In this document: positions 1-7,528 of the stretch, in pieces
Layout of the letters: each line of letters opens with the position of its first letter
How positions within the stretch are numbered: the first letter of the stretch is position 1
DNA from: Pseudomonas paralcaligenes
GTDB lineage: Bacteria > Pseudomonadota > Gammaproteobacteria > Pseudomonadales > Pseudomonadaceae
Assembly: GCF_019655855.1 (NCBI RefSeq)
Contig: NZ_BPFX01000014.1
Span: 1-64,000, forward strand
DNA: 64,000 nt
Direction of reading: 5' to 3'
Notes under the pieces: generated by a model
The model's database searches: none
What the model was told of the DNA's origin: nothing
Seen by the model: only the letters and a program-made list of their open reading frames with translations
Translations under genes and position numbers: made by a program

Positions 1-108
1 GGCCAGCATCGGCAGCTCGTCGAATGCCTTGCCCGAGGGCAGATGCAGGCCGCTGAGGCGCCGGGCGCCGAGCTTGAGGTAGAGCGTGGAACGGGCGAGC
101 CTGAACAT
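1..108 (-). CDS. N-terminal fragment of an unidentified protein, cut by the window edge
   Basis: Reading the minus strand from an ATG at 108 gives 36 residues beginning MFRLARSTLYLKLGARR and running off the left edge without a stop. The start is basic and mildly hydrophobic. I do not recognise the family from this fragment. The TATCCT just upstream of the ATG could be part of a ribosome-binding or promoter signal. It is transcribed away from dcd. Confidence 0.5.
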   Translation of the reverse strand, partial: MFRLARSTLYLKLGARRLSGLHLPSGKAFDELPMLA

Positions 109-207
109 GAGGGTATCCTTCCGTGGATTGAGCAGGCGCGCAGCTTAAGGCCCGCGGCCCCGTTCCGTCGACTGGCCCTGGCAATCGGGTGAAGAGCCTG
201 TGAATTC

Positions 208-275
208 CGTCATTCCCGCGCACGCGGGAATCCATGCGCGGTGTTTCTGGGTCCCCGCCTGCGCGGGGATGACGG
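208..275. repeat. Extragenic inverted repeat (CATTCCCGCG family)
   Basis: Two facing arms are present. One reads GTCATTCCCGCG...CGCGGGAATCCA and the other reads GGGTCCCCGCCTGCGCGGGG followed by ATGACG, so they can fold on each other. The same unit recurs five times at 27.1-28.0 kb and in degenerate form near 62.6 kb. It lies in the dcd leader region and is best read as a REP-type palindrome. Nothing else is evident between 109 and 379. Confidence 0.75.
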
Positions 276-379
276 GGATCTAGGATATGCGTGCAGCCGG
301 CCGGGACGGCCTTTGCGCGAAGCTGTGACCCCGGTAATATGCGCGATCATTTTTCAGCCACTGCTTTCAGGACGCCGCC

Positions 380-946
380 ATGAGCATCAAATCGGACAAG
401 TGGATTCGCCGCATGGCCCAGGAACACGGAATGATCGAGCCCTTTGTCGAGCGCCAGGTGCGCACCGAGGGCAGCGAGCGCCTGATCTCCTACGGCGTTT
501 CCAGCTATGGCTACGACGTGCGCTGCGCCGCCGAATTCAAGGTGTTCACCAATATCCACTCGGCCGTGGTCGACCCGAAGAACTTCGACGAGAAGAGCTT
601 CGTCGACATCAACAGCGACGTCTGCATCATCCCGCCGAACTCCTTCGCCCTGGCCCGTACCGTCGAATACTTCCGCATCCCGCGCGACGTGCTGACCATC
701 TGCCTGGGCAAGAGCACCTACGCGCGCTGCGGCATCATCGTCAACGTCACCCCGCTGGAGCCGGAGTGGGAAGGCCACGTGACCCTGGAGTTCTCCAACA
801 CCACCAACCTGCCGGCGAAGATCTACGCCAACGAGGGCGTGGCGCAGATGCTGTTCCTGCAGTCCGATGAGGCCTGCGAAGTGTCCTACGCGGACCGGGG
901 CGGCAAGTACCAGGGCCAGACCGGCGTAACCCTGCCGAAGACCTGA
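380..946 (+). CDS. dcd: dCTP deaminase
   Basis: This 188-residue protein matches the full length of bacterial dCTP deaminase, which converts dCTP to dUTP plus ammonia and feeds dTTP synthesis in the cytosol. The N-terminus [19 protein letters not shown] and the [10 protein letters not shown] segment (about residues 111-120), which includes the conserved Ser-Arg region, are typical. The [16 protein letters not shown] stretch carries the catalytic Glu. The ATG at 380 is preceded by AGGACG. It is not clearly in an operon, although a short gene follows 24 bases downstream. Confidence 0.97.
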   Translation: MSIKSDKWIRRMAQEHGMIEPFVERQVRTEGSERLISYGVSSYGYDVRCAAEFKVFTNIHSAVVDPKNFDEKSFVDINSDVCIIPPNSFALARTVEYFRIPRDVLTICLGKSTYARCGIIVNVTPLEPEWEGHVTLEFSNTTNLPAKIYANEGVAQMLFLQSDEACEVSYADRGGKYQGQTGVTLPKT

Positions 947-970
947 TCGCTGGAGCAAGAGGACAGGTCC

Positions 971-1264
971 ATGCCGTTTCCGAAGCAGCTCGGTACCATC
1001 GCCTGCCCCTGCGTGGTTTCCGGCGCCAGACCCGTGCTGTTCGTGTCCCGCGCCGGTGGCGACTGGCAGATGTACTGCCACTGGAAGAACCACGACTTCA
1101 CCTGTGCAGACACCCTGGATCAGCTCCAGTTGGTCGGAGTCGCCCATCTGCTGGCGATGGACCCGACGCTCGAGGAACTGGCCGACCTGCCCGTGGACAT
1201 GGGAGCGGAAAGAATCCATGTGGGCGGGGCATGGGAGCGTTACGAAGACCGGGACGACGAGTAA
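971..1264 (+). CDS. Conserved-looking hypothetical protein, 97 aa
   Basis: The gene starts 24 bases after dcd, with AGAGGACAGG just ahead of the ATG, so it may be co-transcribed. The product is small and acidic, with a CPC near residue 13, a WQMYCHWKNHDF aromatic patch and a run ending ERYEDRDDE. There is no signal peptide or membrane segment. I do not recognise a named family. The good ribosome-binding site and Pseudomonas-like codon use support it being real. Confidence 0.7.
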   Translation: MPFPKQLGTIACPCVVSGARPVLFVSRAGGDWQMYCHWKNHDFTCADTLDQLQLVGVAHLLAMDPTLEELADLPVDMGAERIHVGGAWERYEDRDDE

Positions 1265-1351
1265 GTAGTCTGCCGGTCCCTTCGCCGAATCCTTGAATTT
1301 CTTCCGCCCGGCCGAACTCTACCCTCAGAGTTCACAGCGGAGGACCTCACC

Positions 1352-1522
1352 ATGTTTGCAGCAGCAGCGATTTCCCCTCAGGCCTGGGCACAGAACGGCA
1401 CGATTCCCGGACAGCCCGACCCGGATACCCCGGACCTGCCCCACGAGCCGGACCTGCCGCCGCCTCCGGGCGAACCGACCATTCCCGACCAGCCGCCACC
1501 CGTGCCCGTCGCCCGCCATTGA
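1352..1522 (+). CDS. Small proline-rich protein, 56 aa
   Basis: The ATG at 1352 follows GCGGAGGACC, a good ribosome-binding site. The product begins MFAAAAISPQAWAQNG, which could be a short export signal ending at AWAQ, and continues with repeated D/E-P units (PDPDTPDLPHEPDLPPPPGE). About a third of the residues are Pro. Function is unknown. A GCCCGCC...GGCGGGC hairpin overlaps the stop codon. It could be a periplasmic or secreted small protein, but the open frame might also be fortuitous. Confidence 0.5.
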   Translation: MFAAAAISPQAWAQNGTIPGQPDPDTPDLPHEPDLPPPPGEPTIPDQPPPVPVARH

Positions 1523-1529
1523 GGCGGGC
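1511..1529 (+). terminator. Hairpin overlapping the stop of the proline-rich gene
   Basis: GCCCGCC ATTGA GGCGGGC forms a perfect 7-bp stem. There is no T-run after it, so intrinsic termination is uncertain. Confidence 0.3.
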
Positions 1530-1581
1530 ACGGATGGCCGTGTAGCCCGGATGCAATCCGGGAAGACAGGTTCGGCACAGG

Positions 1582-2409
1582 TCAGGGAACCAGCGGCAGC
1601 TCGCGCTTGTGGCGGGTGTTGTCGTAGGTGCGCACGATGATGGCGTAGGCCTCGTCGCTGACCTTCTCGCCGTGCAGGAAGGCGTCGATCTCGGCGTAGG
1701 TCACGCCGTGGGCCTCTTCGTCCGGCTTGCCCGGGCGCAGCTCCTCCAGGTCGGCGGTCGGTGTCTTCTGCACCAGGTGCTGGGGCGCGCCGAGGTACTT
1801 GGCAATGGCGCGCACCTGGCTCTTCACCAGGCCGGAGAGCGGGGCCAGGTCACAGGCGCCGTCGCCGAACTTGGTGAAGAAGCCCATCACCGCCTCGGCG
1901 GCGTGGTCCGTGCCGATCACCAGGCCGTTGTTAGCGTTGGCGATGGCGAACTGGGCGACCATGCGGATGCGCGCCTTGATGTTGCCGTTGACGAAGTCGC
2001 GGCGGGCCTCCGTGAGCTTCTGCAGGTGCGCCACCTGCTCGCCCAGGCCGCGCACGCTGCCGGCGATGTTGACGGTGTCGTTCTCGTCGGCGCCGACGAA
2101 TTTCAGCGAGTCCTGGGCGTCGTGTTCGTCGTGCTGGGTGCCGTGGGGCAGGCGGACCGCGATGAAGCGATACTCCGGGTCGCCGGCCTCGGCGCGTAGT
2201 TCCTCCACCGACAGCTGGGCCAGGCGGCCGGCGGTTGTGGAGTCCACGCCGCCGCTGATGCCCAGCACCAGCACCTTCAGGCCGGCGTTTCTCAGGGTGT
2301 CCTTGATGAAACGCTTGCGACGCTCGATCTCCGCGACCAGCGCGGCTTCGTCGGCAAAGGGCGGCACCACGTCCAGCGCGGCGGCGATTTCGGCTTGGCG
2401 GTTGCTCAT
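1582..2409 (-). CDS. nadE: NH3-dependent NAD+ synthetase
   Basis: This 275-residue enzyme has the PP-loop signature SGGVDST near residue 53, which binds ATP and forms the adenylated nicotinic acid adenine dinucleotide intermediate. The length fits the short, ammonia-using class without a glutaminase domain. The segment [26 protein letters not shown] is characteristic of the family. It is the last gene of the pncA-pncB-nadE unit and starts 10 bases after the pncB stop, so it is probably controlled by the divergent nrtR gene. The reaction is NaAD + NH3 + ATP to NAD+. Confidence 0.96.
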   Translation of the reverse strand: MSNRQAEIAAALDVVPPFADEAALVAEIERRKRFIKDTLRNAGLKVLVLGISGGVDSTTAGRLAQLSVEELRAEAGDPEYRFIAVRLPHGTQHDEHDAQDSLKFVGADENDTVNIAGSVRGLGEQVAHLQKLTEARRDFVNGNIKARIRMVAQFAIANANNGLVIGTDHAAEAVMGFFTKFGDGACDLAPLSGLVKSQVRAIAKYLGAPQHLVQKTPTADLEELRPGKPDEEAHGVTYAEIDAFLHGEKVSDEAYAIIVRTYDNTRHKRELPLVP

Positions 2410-2419
2410 GGCGAGGTCC

Positions 2420-3612
2420 TCATACGCGGAAAACGTGTTTCAGGTAGCTGACGAAGTTCTCGTCGCGGCACTGGGTCTTGCCCGGTGTGTCGGAAATCTT
2501 GGCGACCGGCTGGCCGTTGCAGGCGGTCATCTTGATCACGATGTTCATCGGCTCGACGCCGGGGATGTCGCAGGTCAGCCGGGTGCCGACGCCGAAGCTT
2601 ACGTTGATACGACCGGAAAGTGCACGGTAGAGCTGCAGCGATTTTTCGAAGTCGAGGCCGTCGGAGAACACCAGGGTCTTGCTCATGGGGTCGATGCCGA
2701 GCGTCTCGTAGTGGGCGATGGCCTTTTCCGCCCAAACCAGCGGGTCGCCGGAGTCGTGGCGCAGGCCGTCGAACAGCTTGGCGAAGTACAGATCGAAGTC
2801 GCGCAGGAAGGCGTCCATGGTGATGCAGTCGGTCAGGGCGATGCCGAGCAGGCCGCGGTACTCGCGCACCCAGCAGTCCAGCGCGGCGATCTGGCTGTCG
2901 ATCAGGCGCGGGCCGAGCTGCTGGTGGGCCATCAACCATTCATGGGCCATGGTGCCGAGCGGCTTTAGGTCCAGCTCGCGAGCCAGATGCACGTTGCTGG
3001 TGCCGACGAAGCGACCGGGGAAGTCGCGCTTCATGATCTTCACATCTGCTCCTGCACCCGGTAGGAGAAGCGCCGGCGGGTGCCGAAATCGGCGACCTGG
3101 AAACCGTCCAGCTCGGCGGCCGAGGCTTCGCGCTTGAGCCAGTCGAACTTGTCGTACAGGCGCTCGCTGGCCTGTTCCAGCAGCACTTCGCGGTAGCGAT
3201 AGCGGTTGCGCACCTCGCTGACGATCGCCAGCAGCGGGATTTCGTAGAGGATCACGTGCAGCCAGGGGCCGCGCAGGCGGATGCACAGCTGGCCATCCTC
3301 GATGCCGGTCTGCACATGGCGCGGGTTGAAGCGGAACAGGCCGAGGAAGCGGATGAAGTCGGGCTTCATGAACGGGATGCGTTCGAGGAAGGCCAGCTGG
3401 TCGGCGGTGGCCTCCAGTTCGGCCAGGCGCTCGATCTGGTAGCGGATCTCGGCCAGGTAGGGTGCCAGGTCCTCGCTGTTGCGGCAGCGGAATTCCCACT
3501 CGACCTCGGCGTTGGGGTAGTTGTGCAGCACCGCCTGCATCATCGTCAGCTTGTAGAAGTCGGTGTCCAGCAGGTTCTGCACGATGCGCTCGGCGAATAC
3601 GCTCTCGGTCAT
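2420..3612 (-). pseudogene. pncB: Nicotinate phosphoribosyltransferase, frameshifted
   Basis: The first reading frame (ATG at 3612, [20 protein letters not shown]) runs to [15 protein letters not shown] and stops at about 3040. The rest of the protein ([19 protein letters not shown] onward to YLKHVFRV) continues in the next frame to a stop at 2420. Together the two parts make a normal-length enzyme of about 398 residues. The junction reads CAGATGTGAAG where CAGATGGTGAAG would keep the frame, so one G is missing. The enzyme joins nicotinate to PRPP to make NaMN. Its start sits directly after the pncA stop (TGAGATG). This may be a sequencing error or a real recent mutation. Confidence 0.9.
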
Positions 3613-3613
3613 C

Positions 3614-4255
3614 TCAGTCGTCTCCAAGGTTCAGCGCTGCGTCCAGCTCGTCCAGGCTGGTGTGCAGGGCGATGCCCGTGGCGCGCATCTCGGCGCAGGC
3701 GCTGGCGGCGGTGTCTTCGGCGATGGCCCGGCAGGCCGGCAGGAACACGTCGACGGCGAAGCCGGCGCGGCGCAGTTGCAGGGCGGTGGTCTTGACGCAG
3801 TAGTCCAGGGCCAGGCCGCCGACCAGCACGCGTTGCACGCCATTGTGCCGGAGAAACTCGATGGCGCCCGTGCTGCGCTTCTCGGCCAGGTCGTGGTAGC
3901 AGGCGCCGTAGGGGTGCAGGTCAGGCTCAACGCCTTTCCACACGAAGTAGTCGTAGTCCAGCGGAGCGGGCAGGCCGTCGAGCAGTTCGAAGCCCGGCGT
4001 GCCTGGCACGCAGTGGCTGACCCAGGACAGGTCGGCGTTGGCCAGCGGCAGGGGCTGGAGCATCTCGGCATGGCTCGGCACCACCCAGGCGGCCTGCGGG
4101 CTGTGCGCGTCCTTGCTGCCCAGGCGCAGGCTGGCGCGCTCGGCCAGCTGGTTGAGGGCCGGCGCGATGGCGTCGCCGCCGGGAACCGGCAGCTCGTCCG
4201 GGCACAGGGGAGTGAAACCCTTTTGCGCATCGATGTCGAAGCTGGCGATTTTCAT
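3614..4255 (-). CDS. pncA: Nicotinamidase
   Basis: This 213-residue protein of the isochorismatase-like hydrolase fold carries the nicotinamidase triad: Asp9 in FDIDAQKGF, Lys107 in YFVWKGVEP and Cys153 in [11 protein letters not shown]. Asp49 and His51 of GSKDAH are likely metal ligands. It deamidates nicotinamide to nicotinate, which PncB would then use. I chose the ATG at 4255 because GAGGAG lies just upstream; a longer in-frame start reaches 4297. It is first in the unit with pncB and nadE, divergent from nrtR. Confidence 0.92.
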   Translation of the reverse strand: MKIASFDIDAQKGFTPLCPDELPVPGGDAIAPALNQLAERASLRLGSKDAHSPQAAWVVPSHAEMLQPLPLANADLSWVSHCVPGTPGFELLDGLPAPLDYDYFVWKGVEPDLHPYGACYHDLAEKRSTGAIEFLRHNGVQRVLVGGLALDYCVKTTALQLRRAGFAVDVFLPACRAIAEDTAASACAEMRATGIALHTSLDELDAALNLGDD

Positions 4256-4268
4256 CTTGGCACTCCTC

Positions 4269-4285
4269 GTTACCGTGAAGGTAAC
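4269..4285. promoter_or_regulatory. Candidate NrtR operator, perfect inverted repeat
   Basis: GTTACC-GTGAA-GGTAAC is a perfect 6-bp inverted repeat with a 5-base spacer, lying 14 bases upstream of the pncA start in the nrtR-pncA divergent region. NrtR proteins are known to repress NAD salvage genes from such palindromes. Assigning this one to NrtR is inference from position. Confidence 0.55.
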
Positions 4286-4299
4286 TACATATTCCATCT

Positions 4300-4374
4300 G
4301 ATGAAATAAGTTGTCCAGCGGTTTTACCCGACAGAGGTGAAAAGTTGTGAGTTATTCGTCAAGATGAAATAAGT
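4300..4374. promoter_or_regulatory. Paired 12-bp direct repeats in the nrtR-pncA divergent region
   Basis: The 12-mer GATGAAATAAGT occurs at 4300-4311 and again at 4363-4374, 63 bases apart start to start. The region is AT-richer than its surroundings. The repeats could be part of the two facing promoters or extra regulator sites. Confidence 0.4.
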
Positions 4375-4396
4375 CCGCTGACATCGAGGAGGGAGC

Positions 4397-5089
4397 ATGG
4401 CATCCGCGGAAGTGCTGGCCGGCGTGGACATCGTGGCCCTGCGCCTGGGCGAGGCGGGCAGGCTGGAACTGCTGCTGGGGCGGCGCGCCCAGGAGCCGTT
4501 CGCGGACCAGTGGGCGCTGCCCGGCGTGTTGGTCAACGGCCGCTGCGCGGATGCGAGCCTGGATGCCGCCGCCGGGCGCGCCCTGCAGGACCGGGCGCGG
4601 ATCGTGCCGGCCCACCTGGAGCAGGTGGCCACGGTCGGCAACGCGGCGCGCGACCCGCGCGGCTGGTCGCTGTCGACCTTCTACCTCGCTTTGCTGGCTC
4701 CCGATGTGCGCCTGCCGGGCGAGGACCTGCGCTTCGTCGCCCTGGACGAGGTGCTGGACGGGCGGCTATCGCTGCCGTTCGACCACGCCCAGCTGGTGGG
4801 CCAGGCCGCCGAGCGCCTGGCCGGCAAGGCGGTGTACACCTCGCTGCCGCTGTACCTGCTGGCGCCGTGCTTCACCGTCACCGAGGCCCTGGCCGCGTTC
4901 CAGGCTGTGCTGGGCCAGACGGTGCAGCACACCACGCTGCGCGGGCGCCTGGACAAGATGAAGCAGCACGGCTGGATCGCCGACACCGGCGAGAAGAACC
5001 AGCCGAAGATGGGCCGCCCCCAGCACCTGCTGGCGCATCGGCCGCAGGCGCCCGGCGGCTTCATCTTCGATCGCAGCGTGCTGTCGTGA
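4397..5089 (+). CDS. nrtR: NUDIX-fold transcriptional regulator of NAD metabolism
   Basis: This 230-residue protein has an N-terminal NUDIX-like domain (about 5-140) in which the Nudix box is degenerate (GVLVNGRCADASLDAAAGRAL lacks the RExxEE core). That is expected for an effector-binding rather than hydrolytic domain. A C-terminal winged-helix region (about 150-225; TLRGRLDKMKQHGWIADTG, MGRPQHLL) would bind DNA. Family members sense ADP-ribose and repress NAD salvage. Its position divergent from pncA-pncB-nadE, with a palindrome between, strongly supports the call. GAGGAGGGAGC precedes the ATG. Confidence 0.88.
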   Translation: MASAEVLAGVDIVALRLGEAGRLELLLGRRAQEPFADQWALPGVLVNGRCADASLDAAAGRALQDRARIVPAHLEQVATVGNAARDPRGWSLSTFYLALLAPDVRLPGEDLRFVALDEVLDGRLSLPFDHAQLVGQAAERLAGKAVYTSLPLYLLAPCFTVTEALAAFQAVLGQTVQHTTLRGRLDKMKQHGWIADTGEKNQPKMGRPQHLLAHRPQAPGGFIFDRSVLS

Positions 5090-5106
5090 AGTGTGGTTCG
5101 GAAAAC

Positions 5107-5130
5107 ACCGGTGCGCGTGGCGCACCCTAC
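5107..5130. repeat. REP half-element, GTAGGGTGCGCC family
   Basis: On the minus strand this reads GTAGGGTGCGCCACGCGCACC, and its TAG is the stop codon of the DUF218 gene. Related copies lie at 17018, 43769, 43837, 62542 and 62738. Confidence 0.65.
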
Positions 5131-5669
5131 ATGGTGCAGCGTGGGCCCAGGCCCACCAGGAGACGGGCCTGGAGGGCCAGGTAGAAGAAGGTTTCGTAGG
5201 CAAGCGACTCGGACTTGGTGTTCCAGCTGCGGTAGCGGCTGGTGGGCGTCGGCGAGGCGTGGGCGTGCAGGCCGATGTCCTCGGCCAGGGCCATGGCGCG
5301 TTGCATGTGCAGCGGGTCGCTGACCAGCAGGGCGCTTTCCAGGCCGTGGCGTTTCATCAGCGCGCAGGCCTCGGCCAGGTTCTCGGCGGTGACCCGGGAG
5401 ACCGATTCGGTGAGGATACGCTCGGCTGGCACGCCGGCGGCGATGGCGTACTGGCGGGCGACGTCCGACTCGGCGCGGCCACCCGCGGCACCGACACCGC
5501 CGGTCAGGATCAGGTAGTCCGCGGCACCCTCCGTGACCAGCCGCACGCCGTGCCTGATCCGCTCCTCGAAGACCGGCGAGGGCCGGTCCTGCCACACGGC
5601 CGCGCCGAGCACGATGGCCGCGTCGGCACTGGCGGGTGGCGTACCGGGCTCATAGAGCGCGATCCGCAA
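5127..5669 (-). CDS. DUF218 family protein (YdcF/SanA/ElyC-like)
   Basis: Residues from DAAIVLGAAVWQDRPSP through LILTGGVG, the ESDVARQYAIAAGVP segment and LLVSDPLHMQRAM follow the order of motifs in DUF218 proteins, which in enterobacteria affect envelope integrity. The reaction is unknown. No ATG is available. TTG at 5669 is the conventional start. However, the frame stays open upstream to a CTG at 5738 and would add a hydrophobic anchor (LVRRLCLALAALLVVAAATA), as expected for this family; see findings. The stop TAG lies inside a REP copy. Confidence 0.8.
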   Translation of the reverse strand: MRIALYEPGTPPASADAAIVLGAAVWQDRPSPVFEERIRHGVRLVTEGAADYLILTGGVGAAGGRAESDVARQYAIAAGVPAERILTESVSRVTAENLAEACALMKRHGLESALLVSDPLHMQRAMALAEDIGLHAHASPTPTSRYRSWNTKSESLAYETFFYLALQARLLVGLGPRCTM

Positions 5670-5734
5670 CGCCGCCGTGGCCGCCGCGACGACCAGCAGC
5701 GCCGCCAGCGCCAGGCACAGTCGCCGGACCAGGC

Positions 5735-7177
5735 TCAGCGCTGCTCCACGCGCTGGTGCAGCTGCTGCGACAGTTGCTCCAGGCGCTTGCCCAGGTCGAC
5801 CAGCGACTCCTGGGCATCGAGCAGTTCGGCGCTGGCGGCACGCTGGCGCTGGCTCGCTTCCCGCTGCCCGGCGCTGTGGTCGCGCACCTGCACCAGTTGC
5901 CGGTGGGCGTTGTCCAGGGCCTGGCTGTGCTCGAGGATGGCGCTGGACAGGCTGGCGGTCAGCTCGGCGTTCTCGCTCAGTGCTTCGCCCACCTCGGTGA
6001 CCTGGCGGGCGCCGGTGCCTACGGTCTGCTCGGATTGGCCGAGCACACTCTGCACGGTGTCGGCGGTCTGGTTGCTGCGCTGGGACAGCGAGCGCACTTC
6101 GTCGGCGACCACGGCGAAACCGCGTCCGTGTTCCCCGGCCCGGGCGGCTTCGATGGCGGCGTTGAGGGCGAGCAGGTTGGTCTGCTGGGCGATGGCGCTG
6201 ATCATCTGCATGGATTCGGCGATGCGCTGGTTGCTCGCCTGGATCGCCTGCATGCTCTCCTGGGCCTGCTGCATGCGGCTGGCGCAGGTGTTGACCTGGC
6301 CGCTGCTGTCCTGGGTGTCGCGGCTCAGCTGCTGCATGTGCTCGGTGCTCTGCGCCAGGCTGGCGAGCACTTCATGCACGGCTGCGTCCAGCTGGTGCAT
6401 GGCGTCGGCCTGGCGCTGCACGTCGCCGTCGATGCTCTGGCAGCGCTGGCGCATGTTGTCGAGGGTCTGGTAGAGCTGCTGGGAGAGCTGGCGCAGGTCG
6501 CCGGCGCTGAGGCGCACCTCGTCGAGCAGGCTGGCCAGCTGCTCGGCGCCGCTGGTCGCGGCCCGGCCGACCCGTTCGGCTTCCTTCAGGTGCTGCTCGG
6601 CGCCGTCCAGCGCCTGCTGGCGCATCCGCGCGCTGTACCACTGGGCCAGCCACATGGTGATCACCGGCAGCAGGTAGCCCGAGTATTCGTTGACCAGAGC
6701 GTCGCGCGGGCTCAGTTCGAACTGGGGCAGGATGGCGCCGGAGCGGTCCAGGCGGATCAGCCAGAACACGAAGATCAGCTGCAGCAGCCCCCAGAAGGCC
6801 GCGCTGCGCCCGCCGAGCAGCAGGTAGGCGAAGCTGATCACCACCAGCGGCCAGAAGATGTGCGCCGAATGGAGCCCGCCGAGCTGATAGATGAGGATCA
6901 TCGCGTAGCTGCTGATCAGCGCCATGGCGAAGTTGGCCGCGCCGCGGGCCGGCAGCCAGGCCTGGCGCAGCGTCAGCAGCGCCAGCGGCATGCCGAGAAT
7001 CAGCAGCAGCGAGCCCTGGACCAGGGCGTCGTTGCCCAGGCGGGCCCACTTGATGCCGCTGTACAGGCCGATGGTGATGCCGCACAGGCAGAAGAAGGCG
7101 AGCATGCGGCTCACCAGCTGGTCGCTGGGGTTCTGCTCGGTCTGAGGCATGAGAATGGCTAACAGCCCTTGCTGCAT
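5735..7177 (-). CDS. Methyl-accepting chemotaxis protein with multi-span membrane sensor
   Basis: The first 190 or so residues hold about five or six membrane segments (e.g. [48 protein letters not shown]) and no large periplasmic domain, so the input is probably sensed within or near the membrane. No clear HAMP domain follows. The cytoplasmic part carries the receptor hairpin tip [29 protein letters not shown]. It should signal to CheA/CheW elsewhere in the cell. The ATG at 7177 has GGAG eight bases upstream. Its TGA overlaps the possible CTG start of the DUF218 gene. Confidence 0.92.
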   Translation of the reverse strand: MQQGLLAILMPQTEQNPSDQLVSRMLAFFCLCGITIGLYSGIKWARLGNDALVQGSLLLILGMPLALLTLRQAWLPARGAANFAMALISSYAMILIYQLGGLHSAHIFWPLVVISFAYLLLGGRSAAFWGLLQLIFVFWLIRLDRSGAILPQFELSPRDALVNEYSGYLLPVITMWLAQWYSARMRQQALDGAEQHLKEAERVGRAATSGAEQLASLLDEVRLSAGDLRQLSQQLYQTLDNMRQRCQSIDGDVQRQADAMHQLDAAVHEVLASLAQSTEHMQQLSRDTQDSSGQVNTCASRMQQAQESMQAIQASNQRIAESMQMISAIAQQTNLLALNAAIEAARAGEHGRGFAVVADEVRSLSQRSNQTADTVQSVLGQSEQTVGTGARQVTEVGEALSENAELTASLSSAILEHSQALDNAHRQLVQVRDHSAGQREASQRQRAASAELLDAQESLVDLGKRLEQLSQQLHQRVEQR

Positions 7178-7528
7178 GGGACTCGCTCCGTTCTTGTTCG
7201 TTATCGAGCGTATCGGCGAGGATCGTGTCGGCTTGACCGCGCTTCGCCGATTGATGGCACATGGCCTGCCGGCAGATTACCCAGTCCGGCCGGCGCCGGC
7301 TAACCCTTCGCGACAAAACGTCGAGGCGAACGGCCGTTTCGCTGCCGGGAAAGGCGGATAAGCCGCCTCATCGTACGCCAGCACGACCAGCCGGTCGTCG
7401 ACTGGCGCAGAACGGCATCGGCAGGGATGGGTCTTTCTGCTGCCTCGACGGAATTTTCACCTGCCGCACGGGACAATTTTGTTAATCGGCACAATGCCTT
7501 CCGTTTCAAAGACTGGACTTTCCCTAGC
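7178..7528. other. Intergenic region between the divergent chemoreceptor and LTA-synthase-like genes
   Basis: This 351-base spacer separates two outward-facing genes and should contain both promoters. I see a small hairpin (AGGCGG ATAAG CCGCCT near 7353-7370) but no gene, tRNA or recognisable riboswitch. Confidence 0.4.

Noticed and set aside
241..870. 209-residue plus-strand frame overlapping dcd
   Set aside because: It runs through the REP palindrome and then an alternative frame of dcd. The Arg/Pro-rich sequence has no family similarity.
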